A stretch of DNA of 64,000 nucleotides from contig NZ_JAUCDY010000009.1 in assembly GCF_030362935.1 (NCBI RefSeq), positions 1 to 64,000 of the forward strand. Direction: 5' to 3'. The notes under the pieces are model-generated. The model was not told where the DNA came from. It did not search any database and saw only the letters and a list, made by a program, of their open reading frames with translations. Shown one piece after another: positions 17,062 to 25,767 of this stretch. The first letter of the stretch is position 1, and each line of letters starts with the position of its first letter. The position numbers and the translations under genes were made by a program. The stretch comes from Thiopseudomonas acetoxidans (lineage in GTDB: Bacteria; Pseudomonadota; Gammaproteobacteria; Pseudomonadales; Pseudomonadaceae).

Positions 17062-19029
17062 ATGCCAAAACCACAGTCATTTCGCTTCTCTTGCTTACTT
17101 ATCTGTTTAATTATCTTCTTGAGCGGCTGCGCTGGGGTTAAAACCGTCAGTGTCGACACCGCCGACTATATTTCATTGCGCCGTGGCGATATTCTGACCA
17201 CCGGCGAATTCAGCGCCAGCAGTTACGCAGCGTTGCAAGTGATTGGTCTCAGTGAGCGCAGCTGCCTTAAACATTTAGATACCTGCCGCAATAGACTCAA
17301 ACACAGCGCTGGCTTAACCAACGAGCAACGCATGGCCACCCTGGCTGAACTCTGGCTACAGCAAGCGCTGGATAAAAAAGACAGCAAAGGCAAAAACCAA
17401 CCATTGCCGCAGACCCAACTCAACGCCTACCTGGAAACTGCTCGCTACGCCTATGCCTACTTGTTTTTCTCGGAACGCACACCACAATCACGCGCCCTAG
17501 AAGACCGCCAAACCCAAGTACGCGACTACTACAACTTTGCCGTACAACAAGCAGTCACTGGCATATTTAGTCAATATCAACAAGATTTTCACACCAGCCT
17601 CGATGAACAAGGCCGCTTTCATACCCAAGTCCACAGCTGGACCATTAGCGGCTCGTTGAGAAGACTGCGCTTAGCGCATAGCGAAGCCCTACCCAGCGAG
17701 CTAATTCCAGCTTCATCGTTAACGTTCAAAGGCATGCGCAATCAATACCGCCGCGATGGCATAGGCGCAGAACTGGTGGCTGTAATGGCAAAAAAAGTGG
17801 TGGACCGTCATAGCGCTCAGCAATCCTTTAGCGAAACGCCTTTCCCCGCTTTAACCGTAATACTGCGTTTTCCGGGAGAAAACTTAGCTCAGGTATTAGC
17901 CACACAAGAGGTTGAACTGCTTGGCTTTGACCCCTACCGCAGCGACCAAGTAGAACTTGCACAGCAAACCGTACCCTTAGCCGCCAACTTTACTTCCGGC
18001 TACGGACTTTGGTTAGCGCGCTCAGGTTTTGCCAGCCAATCATTACTAACCTTAATCGGCCGCGGTGAAGTACTGGAACAGCCGCATATTTATCTCATGC
18101 AACCCTATGATCCGGAACGTCGTATTATTCTATTGCTGCACGGCCTAGCCAGCAGTCCAGAGGCTTGGATAAACGTTGCCAACGAGATGTTGGGCGATGA
18201 AACCCTGCGCAAAAATTATCAAATATGGCAGCTGTATTACCCCACCAACGCCCCAATTGCGTTAAACCTGCACACTATTCGTCAAACCATACAGCAGACT
18301 CTGGTTTTTTTTGATCCCACCAACCTACACCCCGCTACTCAGGACATTATTCTGATTGGGCATAGCATGGGCGGTGTACTCGCCCGCTTAATGGTTTCAT
18401 CCTCCGGCGATCAGCTGTGGGATAAAATGGTGCAGCACTACCAACTCAACGGATCACGCAAGCGGCGCGCACAGGAAGTGCTAAAAGACTACGCCTGGTT
18501 TGAGCCCATGCCTCAGGTTCAGCGGGCTATCTTTATTGCCGCACCACACCGCGGCACACCCATCGCCGAAAATCGACTGGCGCGCTGGTCAGCCCAACTA
18601 ATAAAGCTGCCCTTCTCAATGCTCGGTCGTGTTACAGAAATAGCCCAAATCTTGGTAGATCCCAGCAGCGCACAAGCAGCACCCATCACCCGCCGCTTTA
18701 ACAGTATCGACAACCTGAGCGATCAATCCCCGTTTATTAGCATAACTGCCGGCCTACCTGTCTCGCCCAACGTGACTTATCACTCGATAATTGGGCACGA
18801 GAAACCAAAAATCCCACTGATAGACTCCAGCGATGGAGTGGTGCCTTATCGCAGCGCTCACCTGAAAAACGCTGCCTCAGAAAAAGTGATTCACTCTTGG
18901 CACAGCGTGCAAGAAAAACCTGCTGCCATTATTGAAATACGTCGAATTTTGCATGAACACTTGCTGCCCGCTGATAGCAAGCGTAAAGAAGTGGTTATCG
19001 AAAGTAGTGGAACGTTTTTAAGGAAGTGA
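17062..19029 (+). CDS. Alpha/beta-hydrolase lipoprotein
   Basis: Predicted lipase/esterase-like protein of 655 residues. A lipoprotein signal peptide ends in LSGC with Cys23 as the lipidation site, so the mature protein is probably anchored to a membrane facing the periplasm. An uncharacterised N-terminal half precedes an alpha/beta-hydrolase domain with LLLHGLASSPEAW near residue 360 and the nucleophile elbow GHSMGG near 433-438; a catalytic Asp/His pair is likely in DSSDGVVPY and IHSWHS. The stop codon overlaps the remains of a TnpB gene, so the last few residues may be altered relative to the ancestral protein. Confidence 0.88.
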   Translation: MPKPQSFRFSCLLICLIIFLSGCAGVKTVSVDTADYISLRRGDILTTGEFSASSYAALQVIGLSERSCLKHLDTCRNRLKHSAGLTNEQRMATLAELWLQQALDKKDSKGKNQPLPQTQLNAYLETARYAYAYLFFSERTPQSRALEDRQTQVRDYYNFAVQQAVTGIFSQYQQDFHTSLDEQGRFHTQVHSWTISGSLRRLRLAHSEALPSELIPASSLTFKGMRNQYRRDGIGAELVAVMAKKVVDRHSAQQSFSETPFPALTVILRFPGENLAQVLATQEVELLGFDPYRSDQVELAQQTVPLAANFTSGYGLWLARSGFASQSLLTLIGRGEVLEQPHIYLMQPYDPERRIILLLHGLASSPEAWINVANEMLGDETLRKNYQIWQLYYPTNAPIALNLHTIRQTIQQTLVFFDPTNLHPATQDIILIGHSMGGVLARLMVSSSGDQLWDKMVQHYQLNGSRKRRAQEVLKDYAWFEPMPQVQRAIFIAAPHRGTPIAENRLARWSAQLIKLPFSMLGRVTEIAQILVDPSSAQAAPITRRFNSIDNLSDQSPFISITAGLPVSPNVTYHSIIGHEKPKIPLIDSSDGVVPYRSAHLKNAASEKVIHSWHSVQEKPAAIIEIRRILHEHLLPADSKRKEVVIESSGTFLRK

Positions 19030-19241
19030 ACGAGGCATACACCACCCAAACCTGTAGCTGTTGTGGCGCACTGCCCGATAGCAGGCCGAGAGGTATCGCA
19101 GGGCTTGGAATAAGAGAATGGACGTGCAGTGCGTGTGGTGTCACGCACAGCGACCGCGATGTAAACGCGGCCAAGAACATTCTCGCGGTCGGGCATGGCC
19201 GTCTAGCTGTAGGAATCCCCTTGCTTTAGCTGGGGGAGGAT
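19014..19241 (+). pseudogene. TnpB C-terminal remnant with IS200/IS605 right end
   Basis: Only the last 70 or so residues of a TnpB (OrfB) nuclease remain. They hold the Cys4 zinc finger (TCSCCG ... WTCSACG) and the final catalytic segment SDRDVNAAKNIL. The catalytic core is missing, so it cannot act. The sequence after the stop, aatccccttgctttagctggggg, forms the hairpin found at IS605-type right ends, which is also the 3' scaffold of the guide (omega) RNA. The remnant overlaps the lipoprotein stop codon by a few bases, showing that deletion joined the two. Confidence 0.85.
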
Positions 19242-19253
19242 GTCAAATTGTAG

Positions 19254-20066
19254 CTATCGGGACGATACCGGACCCAGCGCCCGTATGGTCAGTGTCTGCT
19301 CACTGCGGCCAAACACACCCAGCTCGTCATGCAACACTGAACTGGTCAAACCAATACCGTCATCGCCGTATTGCTGGTGGGTGTCAAAGCCCAGCCAGCG
19401 TCCCTGTGGCATACGCAACAGGTTGATATTCAGGTCCACATTAGGAAAAACCCAGGCACCCGGTTCGGTACGGGCCGCGACTCCGTTGGCCGTATCAACC
19501 ATGCCCATCAGGCGCACAAACGCCGAAGTCTGATGACCCTCGACCATCTCCAGCTCATTTTTCATCCACACCACCCCATGACCAGGACGGCGTTCATCAT
19601 TGCTTTTCACCTGCAAGCTGTTGATATAACCGCCACCCCAAGTCGAAAAAGTATGCCAGTCGCCCATCTGCTCATGGTCAGGAATCGCCTCATCTTCCAG
19701 ACCCGCGATACTGCTGGTATCACTGGTTTGCAAACGCCAAGCATTGGCAACAATGCAGCTTTGCCCTTTTAACAGCATGCGTGCTTCAACCAGCTCGATG
19801 GTCCGACCTGGGCGCAAGATGCGGGTTTCAATGGTGAAGGGAGCAAAGCGGATCATGCCCCAGATGTCTAGGTTGATCCGCGCATAACGCAGTTCCGGAC
19901 GGGGCGCAAACTGCTCCAGCTCATTACAGAGCACACCAGTCGCCGGAGCCATATGCTGCTCATTGGGGTTCCACACGCCCTGGGCGTGCTCGGTCGGTTC
20001 GTAGTGAGCAATGGCTACGCCCTGTTCATTGATGTGACGCTCGCGTAAACGGTAATAGGCAGACAC
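19254..20066 (-). CDS. Acyl-CoA thioesterase family protein
   Basis: A 270-residue protein with two hot-dog-like halves, resembling TesB-like/4HBT_3 thioesterases that hydrolyse acyl-CoA to free acid and CoA. Features include RINLDIWGMIRFAP near residue 85, ETRILRPGRTIELVEARM near 100 and WVFPNVDLNINLLRMPQG near 205, the last matching the Asp-containing second-domain strand of the family. Its 3' end lies 13 bases from the transposon remnant. It is a single gene facing away from the R-M operon. Confidence 0.8.
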   Translation of the reverse strand: MSAYYRLRERHINEQGVAIAHYEPTEHAQGVWNPNEQHMAPATGVLCNELEQFAPRPELRYARINLDIWGMIRFAPFTIETRILRPGRTIELVEARMLLKGQSCIVANAWRLQTSDTSSIAGLEDEAIPDHEQMGDWHTFSTWGGGYINSLQVKSNDERRPGHGVVWMKNELEMVEGHQTSAFVRLMGMVDTANGVAARTEPGAWVFPNVDLNINLLRMPQGRWLGFDTHQQYGDDGIGLTSSVLHDELGVFGRSEQTLTIRALGPVSSR

Positions 20067-20377
20067 TTGCTGAACCTCTGGTTGTTATTGTGTCTACAGT
20101 AAAACACTTGTTTAAATAGCTTTTCAAGCTCGGCAGCATGCCAGGGTCCTTTAATAAGCTGATAGCAACAGCTTCTTTTTAAATTCCCGAGTGTACGTTT
20201 TATACACGCGCTTCTGATTCATATGTCACCTCAAACGAGACGGGGTCTATTGTCTCTCATTGAAGTGTCTATTTGAATTACACCGTAAGCTAACAAAACT
20301 AAACAGCCCTCGTAAGTCATTATCCTTCTACTGCGTATTTTTATTGACAACAAAGCACTGCCAGTGCAGTATGCGCT
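20067..20377. other. Gene-free stretch at the island's left edge
   Basis: No convincing reading frame is present. The part next to 20066 must hold the thioesterase promoter on the minus strand. No tRNA or clear attachment repeat is visible here, although chromosome-type genes end and restriction genes begin across this gap. Confidence 0.5.
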
Positions 20378-20408
20378 TACAGTAGGCAGTCGTTAACTGC
20401 CTACTGTA
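20378..20408 (+). terminator. Strong hairpin terminator ahead of the R-M operon
   Basis: A perfect 13-bp stem (tacagtaggcagt / actgcctactgta) with a 5-base loop is followed by tattttta. It lies 88 bases before the first hsd gene and would insulate the operon from readthrough. The operon promoter would then have to lie between 20409 and about 20480. Confidence 0.75.
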
Positions 20409-20496
20409 TATTTTTAAGGGCTAGTATCAGCGACAGATTGCCACCTGCCGCTGTATTTAAAGCCAGCCCTGTGCAACACCCATAAAGGAGCACAAG

Positions 20497-21132
20497 ATGC
20501 GCAAACCCATTAAGCTAAAGGCTCTAGGCGATATAGCTGATATCCGCTCGGGGTTTACCTTTCGCGAGAAAGTTGATGAACTCACAAGCGGTGGTAACGC
20601 GCATGTGGCGCAGATTAAAGATGTACGAAGCGCGTGGGAGACAACTCATACTGCTAGGCTGCATGCTCATCAGCTGCCCATGATTAAATGGGAAGGAAAA
20701 GATAAAGCCTTCGCTAGCTTAGGCACTGTATTACTACCCTCTCGCGGCAGTAAAGGCGGTTATTTTCGAGCCTCGTGCTTAGTGTCAGAACAGTCATCTG
20801 AACTGCCTGTAGTTGTCAGTAGCCAGTTTTTAATGATCACCCCCAAGCAAGGCATACTGCCTGAATTTCTTTGCTGGTCGCTTAACCGCCCAGAAATGCA
20901 ACACTGGATATCTGAGGGCGCTGGAAGTCAAGGTACAAGCCTCGTTATGCTGAATGCCACTACAGCCAAAGCATTACAACTAAACATTCCCACCCTAGCC
21001 ATCCAGCAGAAAATTATGCGTTTAAATGAGCTGTGGGAGAAGGAACAACAGCTGACACAAGCCTTATTAAGCAACCGTGAAACCATGCTGCAAGGCATGT
21101 TCCAGCACCTACTTATGGAGAAAAGCTCATGA
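20497..21132 (+). CDS. Half-length type I specificity subunit (HsdS-like)
   Basis: A 211-residue protein with one target-recognition domain (LGDIADIRSGFTFREKVD at the start) and one helical arm (about residues 165-205), about half of a normal HsdS. Half-size S proteins can work as dimers, or may serve in BREX-like systems, or be a decayed remnant. The ATG has aggag upstream, and its stop overlaps the hsdM start by 4 bases, so translation is coupled. A complete HsdS is encoded at 25760-26968; the two recognition domains differ. Confidence 0.8.
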   Translation: MRKPIKLKALGDIADIRSGFTFREKVDELTSGGNAHVAQIKDVRSAWETTHTARLHAHQLPMIKWEGKDKAFASLGTVLLPSRGSKGGYFRASCLVSEQSSELPVVVSSQFLMITPKQGILPEFLCWSLNRPEMQHWISEGAGSQGTSLVMLNATTAKALQLNIPTLAIQQKIMRLNELWEKEQQLTQALLSNRETMLQGMFQHLLMEKSS

Positions 21133-22661
21133 ACAACAAAGTTAATCAAGACAGCATCAACAAAGCTTTATGGGCCGCCTGCGATACTTTCCGCGGCACC
21201 ATCAGCGCCGACACCTATAAAGACTTCATCCTCACCATGCTGTTTCTCAAATACATCTCGGACGTCTGGCAAGACCACTATGAAGGCTACCAGGCTGAGT
21301 ATGGCGACGAGCCTGAATTGATCCATGAGATGATGAAAAACGAGCGCTTCGTGCTGCCCAAAGAAGCCAGTTTCTATGCCTTGTACGAGCGTCGTCACGA
21401 GCCAGGTAACGGTGAGCGTATCGACCAAGCCTTGCATGCCATTGAAGAAGCCAACGGCACTAAGCTGAAAGACGCTGGCAAAAGTGTGTTCCAAGACATC
21501 TCTTTCAACACTGACCGTTTGGGTGAAGAAAAGCAAAAAAACACCATTCTGCGTCACCTGCTGGAAGACTTTGCCAAACCCGAGCTCAACCTCAAGCCCA
21601 GCCGTGTCGGCACGCTGGATGTGATTGGCAATGCCTACGAATACCTGATTAAAAACTTTGCTGCCAGTGGTGGCCAAAAGGCTGGTGAGTTCTATACTCC
21701 GCCCGAAGTATCAGAGTTAATAGCAACACTATTGGATCCACAGCCTGGCGACAGCATCTGCGACCCTGCTTGTGGCTCCGCCTCATTATTAATGAAGTGC
21801 GCGCGTAAAGTTGTTGAAAACCATGGCAGCAAAAACTACGCCCTCTATGGCCAAGAGGCCATTGGTTCCACTTGGTCATTAGCAAAAATGAACATGTTCT
21901 TGCACGGCGAGGACAACCACAAAATCGAATGGGGCGACACCATTCGCAACCCTAAGCTACTGGACAAAAACGGCGATTTAATGCTGTTTGATATAGTGAC
22001 AGCCAACCCGCCTTTTTCTTTGGACAAGTGGGGGCATGAAGATGCCGAAAACGACAAGTTCAGCCGTTTCCGTCGTGGTGTACCGCCAAAAACCAAGGGT
22101 GACTTTGCCTTTATCCTGCATATGATTGAAACCCTAAAACCAAAAACAGGCCGTATGGGTGTTGTGGTACCGCACGGCGTGTTATTCCGCGGCGCAGCAG
22201 AAGGACGCATTCGCAAGCAACTCATTGATGAGAATCTGCTGGACACAGTTATTGGGCTGCCGGAAAAACTGTTTTATGGCACGGGTATTCCAGCCGCTAT
22301 TTTAATTTTCAAAAAAGCTAAAACAGACAGCAATGTGCTATTTATCGATGCCAGCCGCGAATTTGAATCAGGTAAAAACCAAAATCAACTTAGCGAAAAA
22401 AATATCACTAAAATCCTGGCCACCCATAAGGCTCGCGAAACGGTTGATAAATACGCCTATTTAGCCAGCCTGAAAGAAGTTCAGGATAACGATTACAACC
22501 TCAATATTCCGCGCTATGTGGATACCTTTGAAGAAGAGGAAGAAATTGACCTGCTGGCGGTGCGTGCTGAGCGTGAGCAGCTCAAAACTCAGCTGGCCGA
22601 ACTGGAACAGCAAATGGAAAGCTACCTCGCAGAGCTGGGTTACACCCACAGCGGTGCATAA
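21129..22661 (+). CDS. hsdM: Type I R-M DNA methyltransferase HsdM
   Basis: N6-adenine methyltransferase of 510 residues. It has the HsdM N-terminal helical domain (about 5-140), the AdoMet-binding motif DPACGSASL near residue 212 and the catalytic NPPF near 293, plus a C-terminal helical tail that contacts HsdS. It forms the M2S modification enzyme and, with HsdR, the restriction complex. It overlaps the half-length hsdS by 4 bases and lies in one operon with hsdS and hsdR. All family landmarks are intact. Confidence 0.95.
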   Translation: MNNKVNQDSINKALWAACDTFRGTISADTYKDFILTMLFLKYISDVWQDHYEGYQAEYGDEPELIHEMMKNERFVLPKEASFYALYERRHEPGNGERIDQALHAIEEANGTKLKDAGKSVFQDISFNTDRLGEEKQKNTILRHLLEDFAKPELNLKPSRVGTLDVIGNAYEYLIKNFAASGGQKAGEFYTPPEVSELIATLLDPQPGDSICDPACGSASLLMKCARKVVENHGSKNYALYGQEAIGSTWSLAKMNMFLHGEDNHKIEWGDTIRNPKLLDKNGDLMLFDIVTANPPFSLDKWGHEDAENDKFSRFRRGVPPKTKGDFAFILHMIETLKPKTGRMGVVVPHGVLFRGAAEGRIRKQLIDENLLDTVIGLPEKLFYGTGIPAAILIFKKAKTDSNVLFIDASREFESGKNQNQLSEKNITKILATHKARETVDKYAYLASLKEVQDNDYNLNIPRYVDTFEEEEEIDLLAVRAEREQLKTQLAELEQQMESYLAELGYTHSGA

Positions 22662-22671
22662 GGAGTGGCAA

Positions 22672-22773
22672 ATGAAACAGCATGGGATTTCCGACCATTT
22701 TGCTGACGTCAGCAAAATGGTCGAAATTGATACAAGTAACCAGCGAAAAATTGATGATGTGGGGAGTAACTAG
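22672..22773 (+). pseudogene. DinD-like fragment (33 residues)
   Basis: An ATG with aggag upstream opens a 33-codon frame containing DHFADVSKMVEI and RKIDDV. These match the DinD segment DHFRGVTKMIE that is intact in the next gene. Everything else of a DinD protein is missing, so this is a remnant of a second dinD, or a short peptide left by recombination. The fragment holds a perfect 32-bp DNA palindrome. Confidence 0.7.
22692..22723. repeat. Perfect 32-bp palindrome in dinD remnant
   Basis: The sequence reads identically on both strands with no loop (left arm cgaccattttgctgac). It encodes DHFADVSKMVE. A related near-perfect palindrome sits at the matching place of the intact dinD (22965-22994), with different bases but the same symmetry. 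Confidence 0.9.
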
Positions 22774-22775
22774 CC

Positions 22776-23651
22776 ATGAGCACACACCTACAAACACTTA
22801 GGCAGACCTTGGAATCAAGGGTTCAAAAGACCGACGAGCAAGGCATAGAGTTTTGGTTTGCTCGTGACCTTCAAGCCCCGCTTGGTTATGCGCGCTGGGA
22901 AAACTTTAAAACAGCTATCAACCGCGCTATAGAATCTTGCGAAGCCGCAAACATCCTAGCTTCAGATCATTTTCGTGGCGTCACGAAAATGATCGAAACA
23001 GGCAAAGGTGCAAACCGCCCTGTTGAAGACTATATGCTTACTCGCTATGCCTGCTTACTGATTGCTCAAAATGGTGATTCACGCAAACCTGAAATTGCTT
23101 TTGCGCAAAGCTACTTTGCCGTGCAAACCAGAAAGCAAGAAATTATTGAAGATAGAATGCGTCTTCAGGCACGTATGGATGCTAGGGAGCGTCTGAAAGA
23201 GTCGGAAAAAGAACTGTCACAAAACATCCACGAACGTGGGGTAGATAGTAAAGGTTTTGGCCGTATTCGTTCGAAAGGTGATCAGGCCTTATTTGGCGGC
23301 AATACAACTCAAGCCATGAAGAAACGTTATGGCATCGTGGCTGCTCGACCATTAGCCGACTTTTTGCCTACGCTAACTATCGCAGCTAAAAATTTAGCGA
23401 CAGAAATGACCAATCATAATGTTCAACAAGAAAACTTACAGGGTGAAGGCTCAATAACTGCAGAGCATATACAAAATAACACCAGTGTGCGCTCCATGCT
23501 TGGGCAGCGTGGAATTAAGCCAGAAAATCTTCCAGCCGAAGAAGACTTAACAAAGCTGGCAAGGCGCGTTAAAGCAGAAGAAAAAAAGTTAGCCAAGCAA
23601 AGCCAAACACTCCCACAAGACTCTGACGCTGCGGGAACTGACAATGAATAA
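22776..23651 (+). CDS. dinD: DNA-damage-inducible protein D (DinD)
   Basis: A 291-residue DinD homologue. Family features are LGYARWENFKTAINRA near residue 33, DHFRGVTKMIE near 65, and RYACLLIAQNGD near 88, followed by a long helical, charged region. E. coli DinD inhibits RecA-mediated strand exchange. dinD genes are repeatedly found inside type I R-M operons, where they may limit damage when restriction attacks self DNA; that role is inference. It ends by overlapping the fic start by 8 bases. No LexA box is apparent, and it is embedded in the operon rather than separately promoted. Confidence 0.88.
   Translation: MSTHLQTLRQTLESRVQKTDEQGIEFWFARDLQAPLGYARWENFKTAINRAIESCEAANILASDHFRGVTKMIETGKGANRPVEDYMLTRYACLLIAQNGDSRKPEIAFAQSYFAVQTRKQEIIEDRMRLQARMDARERLKESEKELSQNIHERGVDSKGFGRIRSKGDQALFGGNTTQAMKKRYGIVAARPLADFLPTLTIAAKNLATEMTNHNVQQENLQGEGSITAEHIQNNTSVRSMLGQRGIKPENLPAEEDLTKLARRVKAEEKKLAKQSQTLPQDSDAAGTDNE
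22965..22994. repeat. Near-perfect palindrome within dinD
   Basis: Arms gatcattttcgt / acgaaaatgatc pair perfectly, and the central six bases pair except for one G-T. It encodes DHFRGVTKMI, the counterpart of the palindrome at 22692-22723. The conserved symmetry with changed bases suggests that the DNA or mRNA structure itself is kept. Confidence 0.85.
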
Positions 23652-24444
23652 TAACAAACAGCTTAAGCTTGCTGACTTACTCAAAACCAAGCTAGACGAA
23701 CAGCGCCCGTTGCCCGCTGAAATAGTCAGCAACCTACACGAGAATTTAGTTCTGCAGTGGACCTACCACAGCAACGCGATTGAAGGTAATACCCTCACGC
23801 TTAAAGAAACCAAGGTGGCACTGGAAGGCATTACCATTGGCGGCAAAACCCTGCGTGAACACGTTGAAACCATTAACCACCGTGATGCCATTTTGTTTGT
23901 TGAAGATTTAGTTACCAAGCAACAGCCTTTAGATGAGTACACCATTAAATCTTTGCATCAACTGGTACTGAAAAACATCGATGCCGACCCTTCTAACAAT
24001 AATGCTGGCCGTTATCGCCAAGTGAACGTGCTGATTTCTGGTGCTAACCACAAACCACCACAAGCCGTGCAAGTACCTGAACAGATGGAAGCCTTTATAG
24101 AGTGGTACACAACCGACGCCCAAGCTTTACACCCTGTTGAGCGTGCTGCCCGTGTGCATGGCGAGTTTGTAAAGATACACCCCTTTACCGATGGCAATGG
24201 CCGCACCTCACGCTTATTGATGAACTTAGTACTCATGCAGTCTGGCTTTCCCGCCACCGTTATTGAAGTAGAGCAACGCTTAGCCTATTACGAAGCGCTC
24301 GACACTGCCCACTGCACCGGCGATTACAGCAGCTTTATTGCACTGGTCGTAGACAGCGTTAAACGCAGTTTTGAACCTTACTGGTGGGCGTTGGGCATGG
24401 AAGACCAAATACAGGAGTGTCTGAAGGAGCTGGGCGATGAATAA
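23644..24444 (+). CDS. Fic family AMPylase-type protein
   Basis: A 266-residue Fic-domain protein. Fic enzymes transfer AMP (sometimes other groups) onto target hydroxyls. The catalytic loop HPFTDGNGRT is intact near residues 178-187 with its key His. An N-terminal inhibitory helix SNAIEGN near residue 43 carries the Glu that blocks ATP binding, so this is a self-inhibited class II Fic. It overlaps dinD by 8 bases and rhuM by 8 bases. Such genes commonly sit as passengers in type I R-M operons; targets are unknown. Part of its C-terminus is duplicated at 25549-25767. Confidence 0.9.
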   Translation: MNNNKQLKLADLLKTKLDEQRPLPAEIVSNLHENLVLQWTYHSNAIEGNTLTLKETKVALEGITIGGKTLREHVETINHRDAILFVEDLVTKQQPLDEYTIKSLHQLVLKNIDADPSNNNAGRYRQVNVLISGANHKPPQAVQVPEQMEAFIEWYTTDAQALHPVERAARVHGEFVKIHPFTDGNGRTSRLLMNLVLMQSGFPATVIEVEQRLAYYEALDTAHCTGDYSSFIALVVDSVKRSFEPYWWALGMEDQIQECLKELGDE

Positions 24445-25471
24445 AAAAACACCTTCCATTGCTCGCTCTTCTACAGCGGAGTATCTGACTTTTATAGCAG
24501 CCACGGGCAACCAAGAAACCAGCGTCGACATGCGTTACGCAGATGAAAATATCTGGTTAACGCAGAAAATGATGGCGGTACTTTACGATGTCAGTGTGCC
24601 CGCGATAAATCAGCACCTAAAACGCATTTTTGCTGATGGCGAACAAGACGAAAGCGCAGTTATTAAGGATTACTTAATAACTGCCAGCGACGGCAAAACC
24701 TACACCACCAAACACTACAGCCTGCAGGCGATTATTGCTGTGGGTTTTAAGGTGAATAACCAACGTGCGGTGCAGTTTCGCAAATGGGCCAACCAAATCG
24801 TTAAGGACTACACCATTCAGGGCTGGAGCATGGATGTGGAGCGCCTGAAGCATGATCACCTGTTTACTAACGATTACTTCGAGCGTCAGCGAGCAGTTAT
24901 TCGGGAGATCCGCCTATCGGAACGCCGCTTTTACCAGAAAATCACCGACCTGTACGCCACCGCCTTTGATTACGACAGCCATGCCCAAACCACTCGCGAA
25001 TTTTTCGCCCTAGTGCAAAACAAGTTACATTGGGCTGTACACCGCCATACCGCTGCCGAATTGATTGTCGCCCGCGCAGACGCTAATCAGCCGCACATGG
25101 GGCTCACCCACTGGCAAAGTGCACCCAGTGGGAAAATCGTGAAAACCGATGTGAGTGTCGCTAAAAACTATTTAAATAAAGAAGAACTCGATTATTTAGA
25201 GCGCATTGTCAGTCTTTATTTAGATTTTGGCGAACTACAAGCTCAACGCAAAATCCCCATGAGCATGGCCGATTGGGCCAAGCGCCTAGACGGGTTTTTA
25301 GAGTTTAACGGCAACGAGATTTTAACCGGCCCGGGAAAAATCTCGCACGAACAAGCCAGGCTCCACGCAGAAACAGAGTTTGAAAAGTACCGCGTGACCC
25401 AAGACCGTCTGTTTGAAAGTGATTTTGATCGCTTCTTAAAAGAACAAGCCGCGGAGTATGACCATGACTAA
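24437..25471 (+). CDS. RhuM family protein
   Basis: A 344-residue member of the RhuM (virulence protein RhuM) family, named for a Salmonella island gene of unknown activity. It has the typical start SSTAEYLTFIAATGNQ, the DNA-binding-like segment ENIWLTQKMMAVLYDVS (about residues 35-55) and the KHYSLQAIIAVGFKVN block near 92. The middle and C-terminal parts are helical. RhuM genes are frequent companions of hsd operons. It overlaps fic at its start and a 30-codon frame at its end. Confidence 0.85.
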   Translation: MNKKTPSIARSSTAEYLTFIAATGNQETSVDMRYADENIWLTQKMMAVLYDVSVPAINQHLKRIFADGEQDESAVIKDYLITASDGKTYTTKHYSLQAIIAVGFKVNNQRAVQFRKWANQIVKDYTIQGWSMDVERLKHDHLFTNDYFERQRAVIREIRLSERRFYQKITDLYATAFDYDSHAQTTREFFALVQNKLHWAVHRHTAAELIVARADANQPHMGLTHWQSAPSGKIVKTDVSVAKNYLNKEELDYLERIVSLYLDFGELQAQRKIPMSMADWAKRLDGFLEFNGNEILTGPGKISHEQARLHAETEFEKYRVTQDRLFESDFDRFLKEQAAEYDHD

Positions 25472-25556
25472 GCCACAACAGACAACCATTGTCCCAGCGT
25501 CGACAATAGGGTCGAAAGAAAGCTTAAACGTATTAAAGAGGCGTGAGCATGACTAA
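25464..25556 (+). other. Possible 30-codon frame after rhuM
   Basis: An ATG inside the end of rhuM opens a short frame (MTKPQQTTIVPASTIGSK) ending at 25556. It has no recognisable domain. It may be the start of a lost gene joined to the fic fragment by deletion, or may simply keep ribosomes moving towards the next gene. Weak evidence. Confidence 0.3.
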
Positions 25557-25767
25557 CAACAGCTTGTTTATTCAGCTAAAAACCAAGCTAGGCGAGCATT
25601 GTTTAGTAGATTACGAAGCACTCGACACCGCGCGCTGCACCGGCGATTACAGCAGCTTTATTGCACTGGTCGCAGAAAGCGTTAAACGCAGTTTTGAACC
25701 TTATTGGTGGGCGTTGGGAATGGAAGAGGAAATGGAGAGTTATTTAAAGGAGATGAATTGTGATTAA
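25549..25767 (+). pseudogene. Truncated second fic copy (C-terminal part)
   Basis: From about codon 20 the 72-residue product repeats the end of the Fic protein: YEALDT..CTGDYSSFIALV and VKRSFEPYWWALGM recur almost unchanged. The catalytic loop is absent. The first 18 residues resemble a Fic/DinD-type N-terminus fused across a deletion. The start at 25549 has aaagagg upstream and its stop overlaps the GTG start of hsdS, so it may persist because translation of hsdS is coupled to it. Confidence 0.75.

Noticed and set aside
20401..20420. LexA-type SOS box ahead of the R-M/dinD operon
   Set aside because: ctgtatatttttaagg has only the left half of the consensus; the right half lacks acag.
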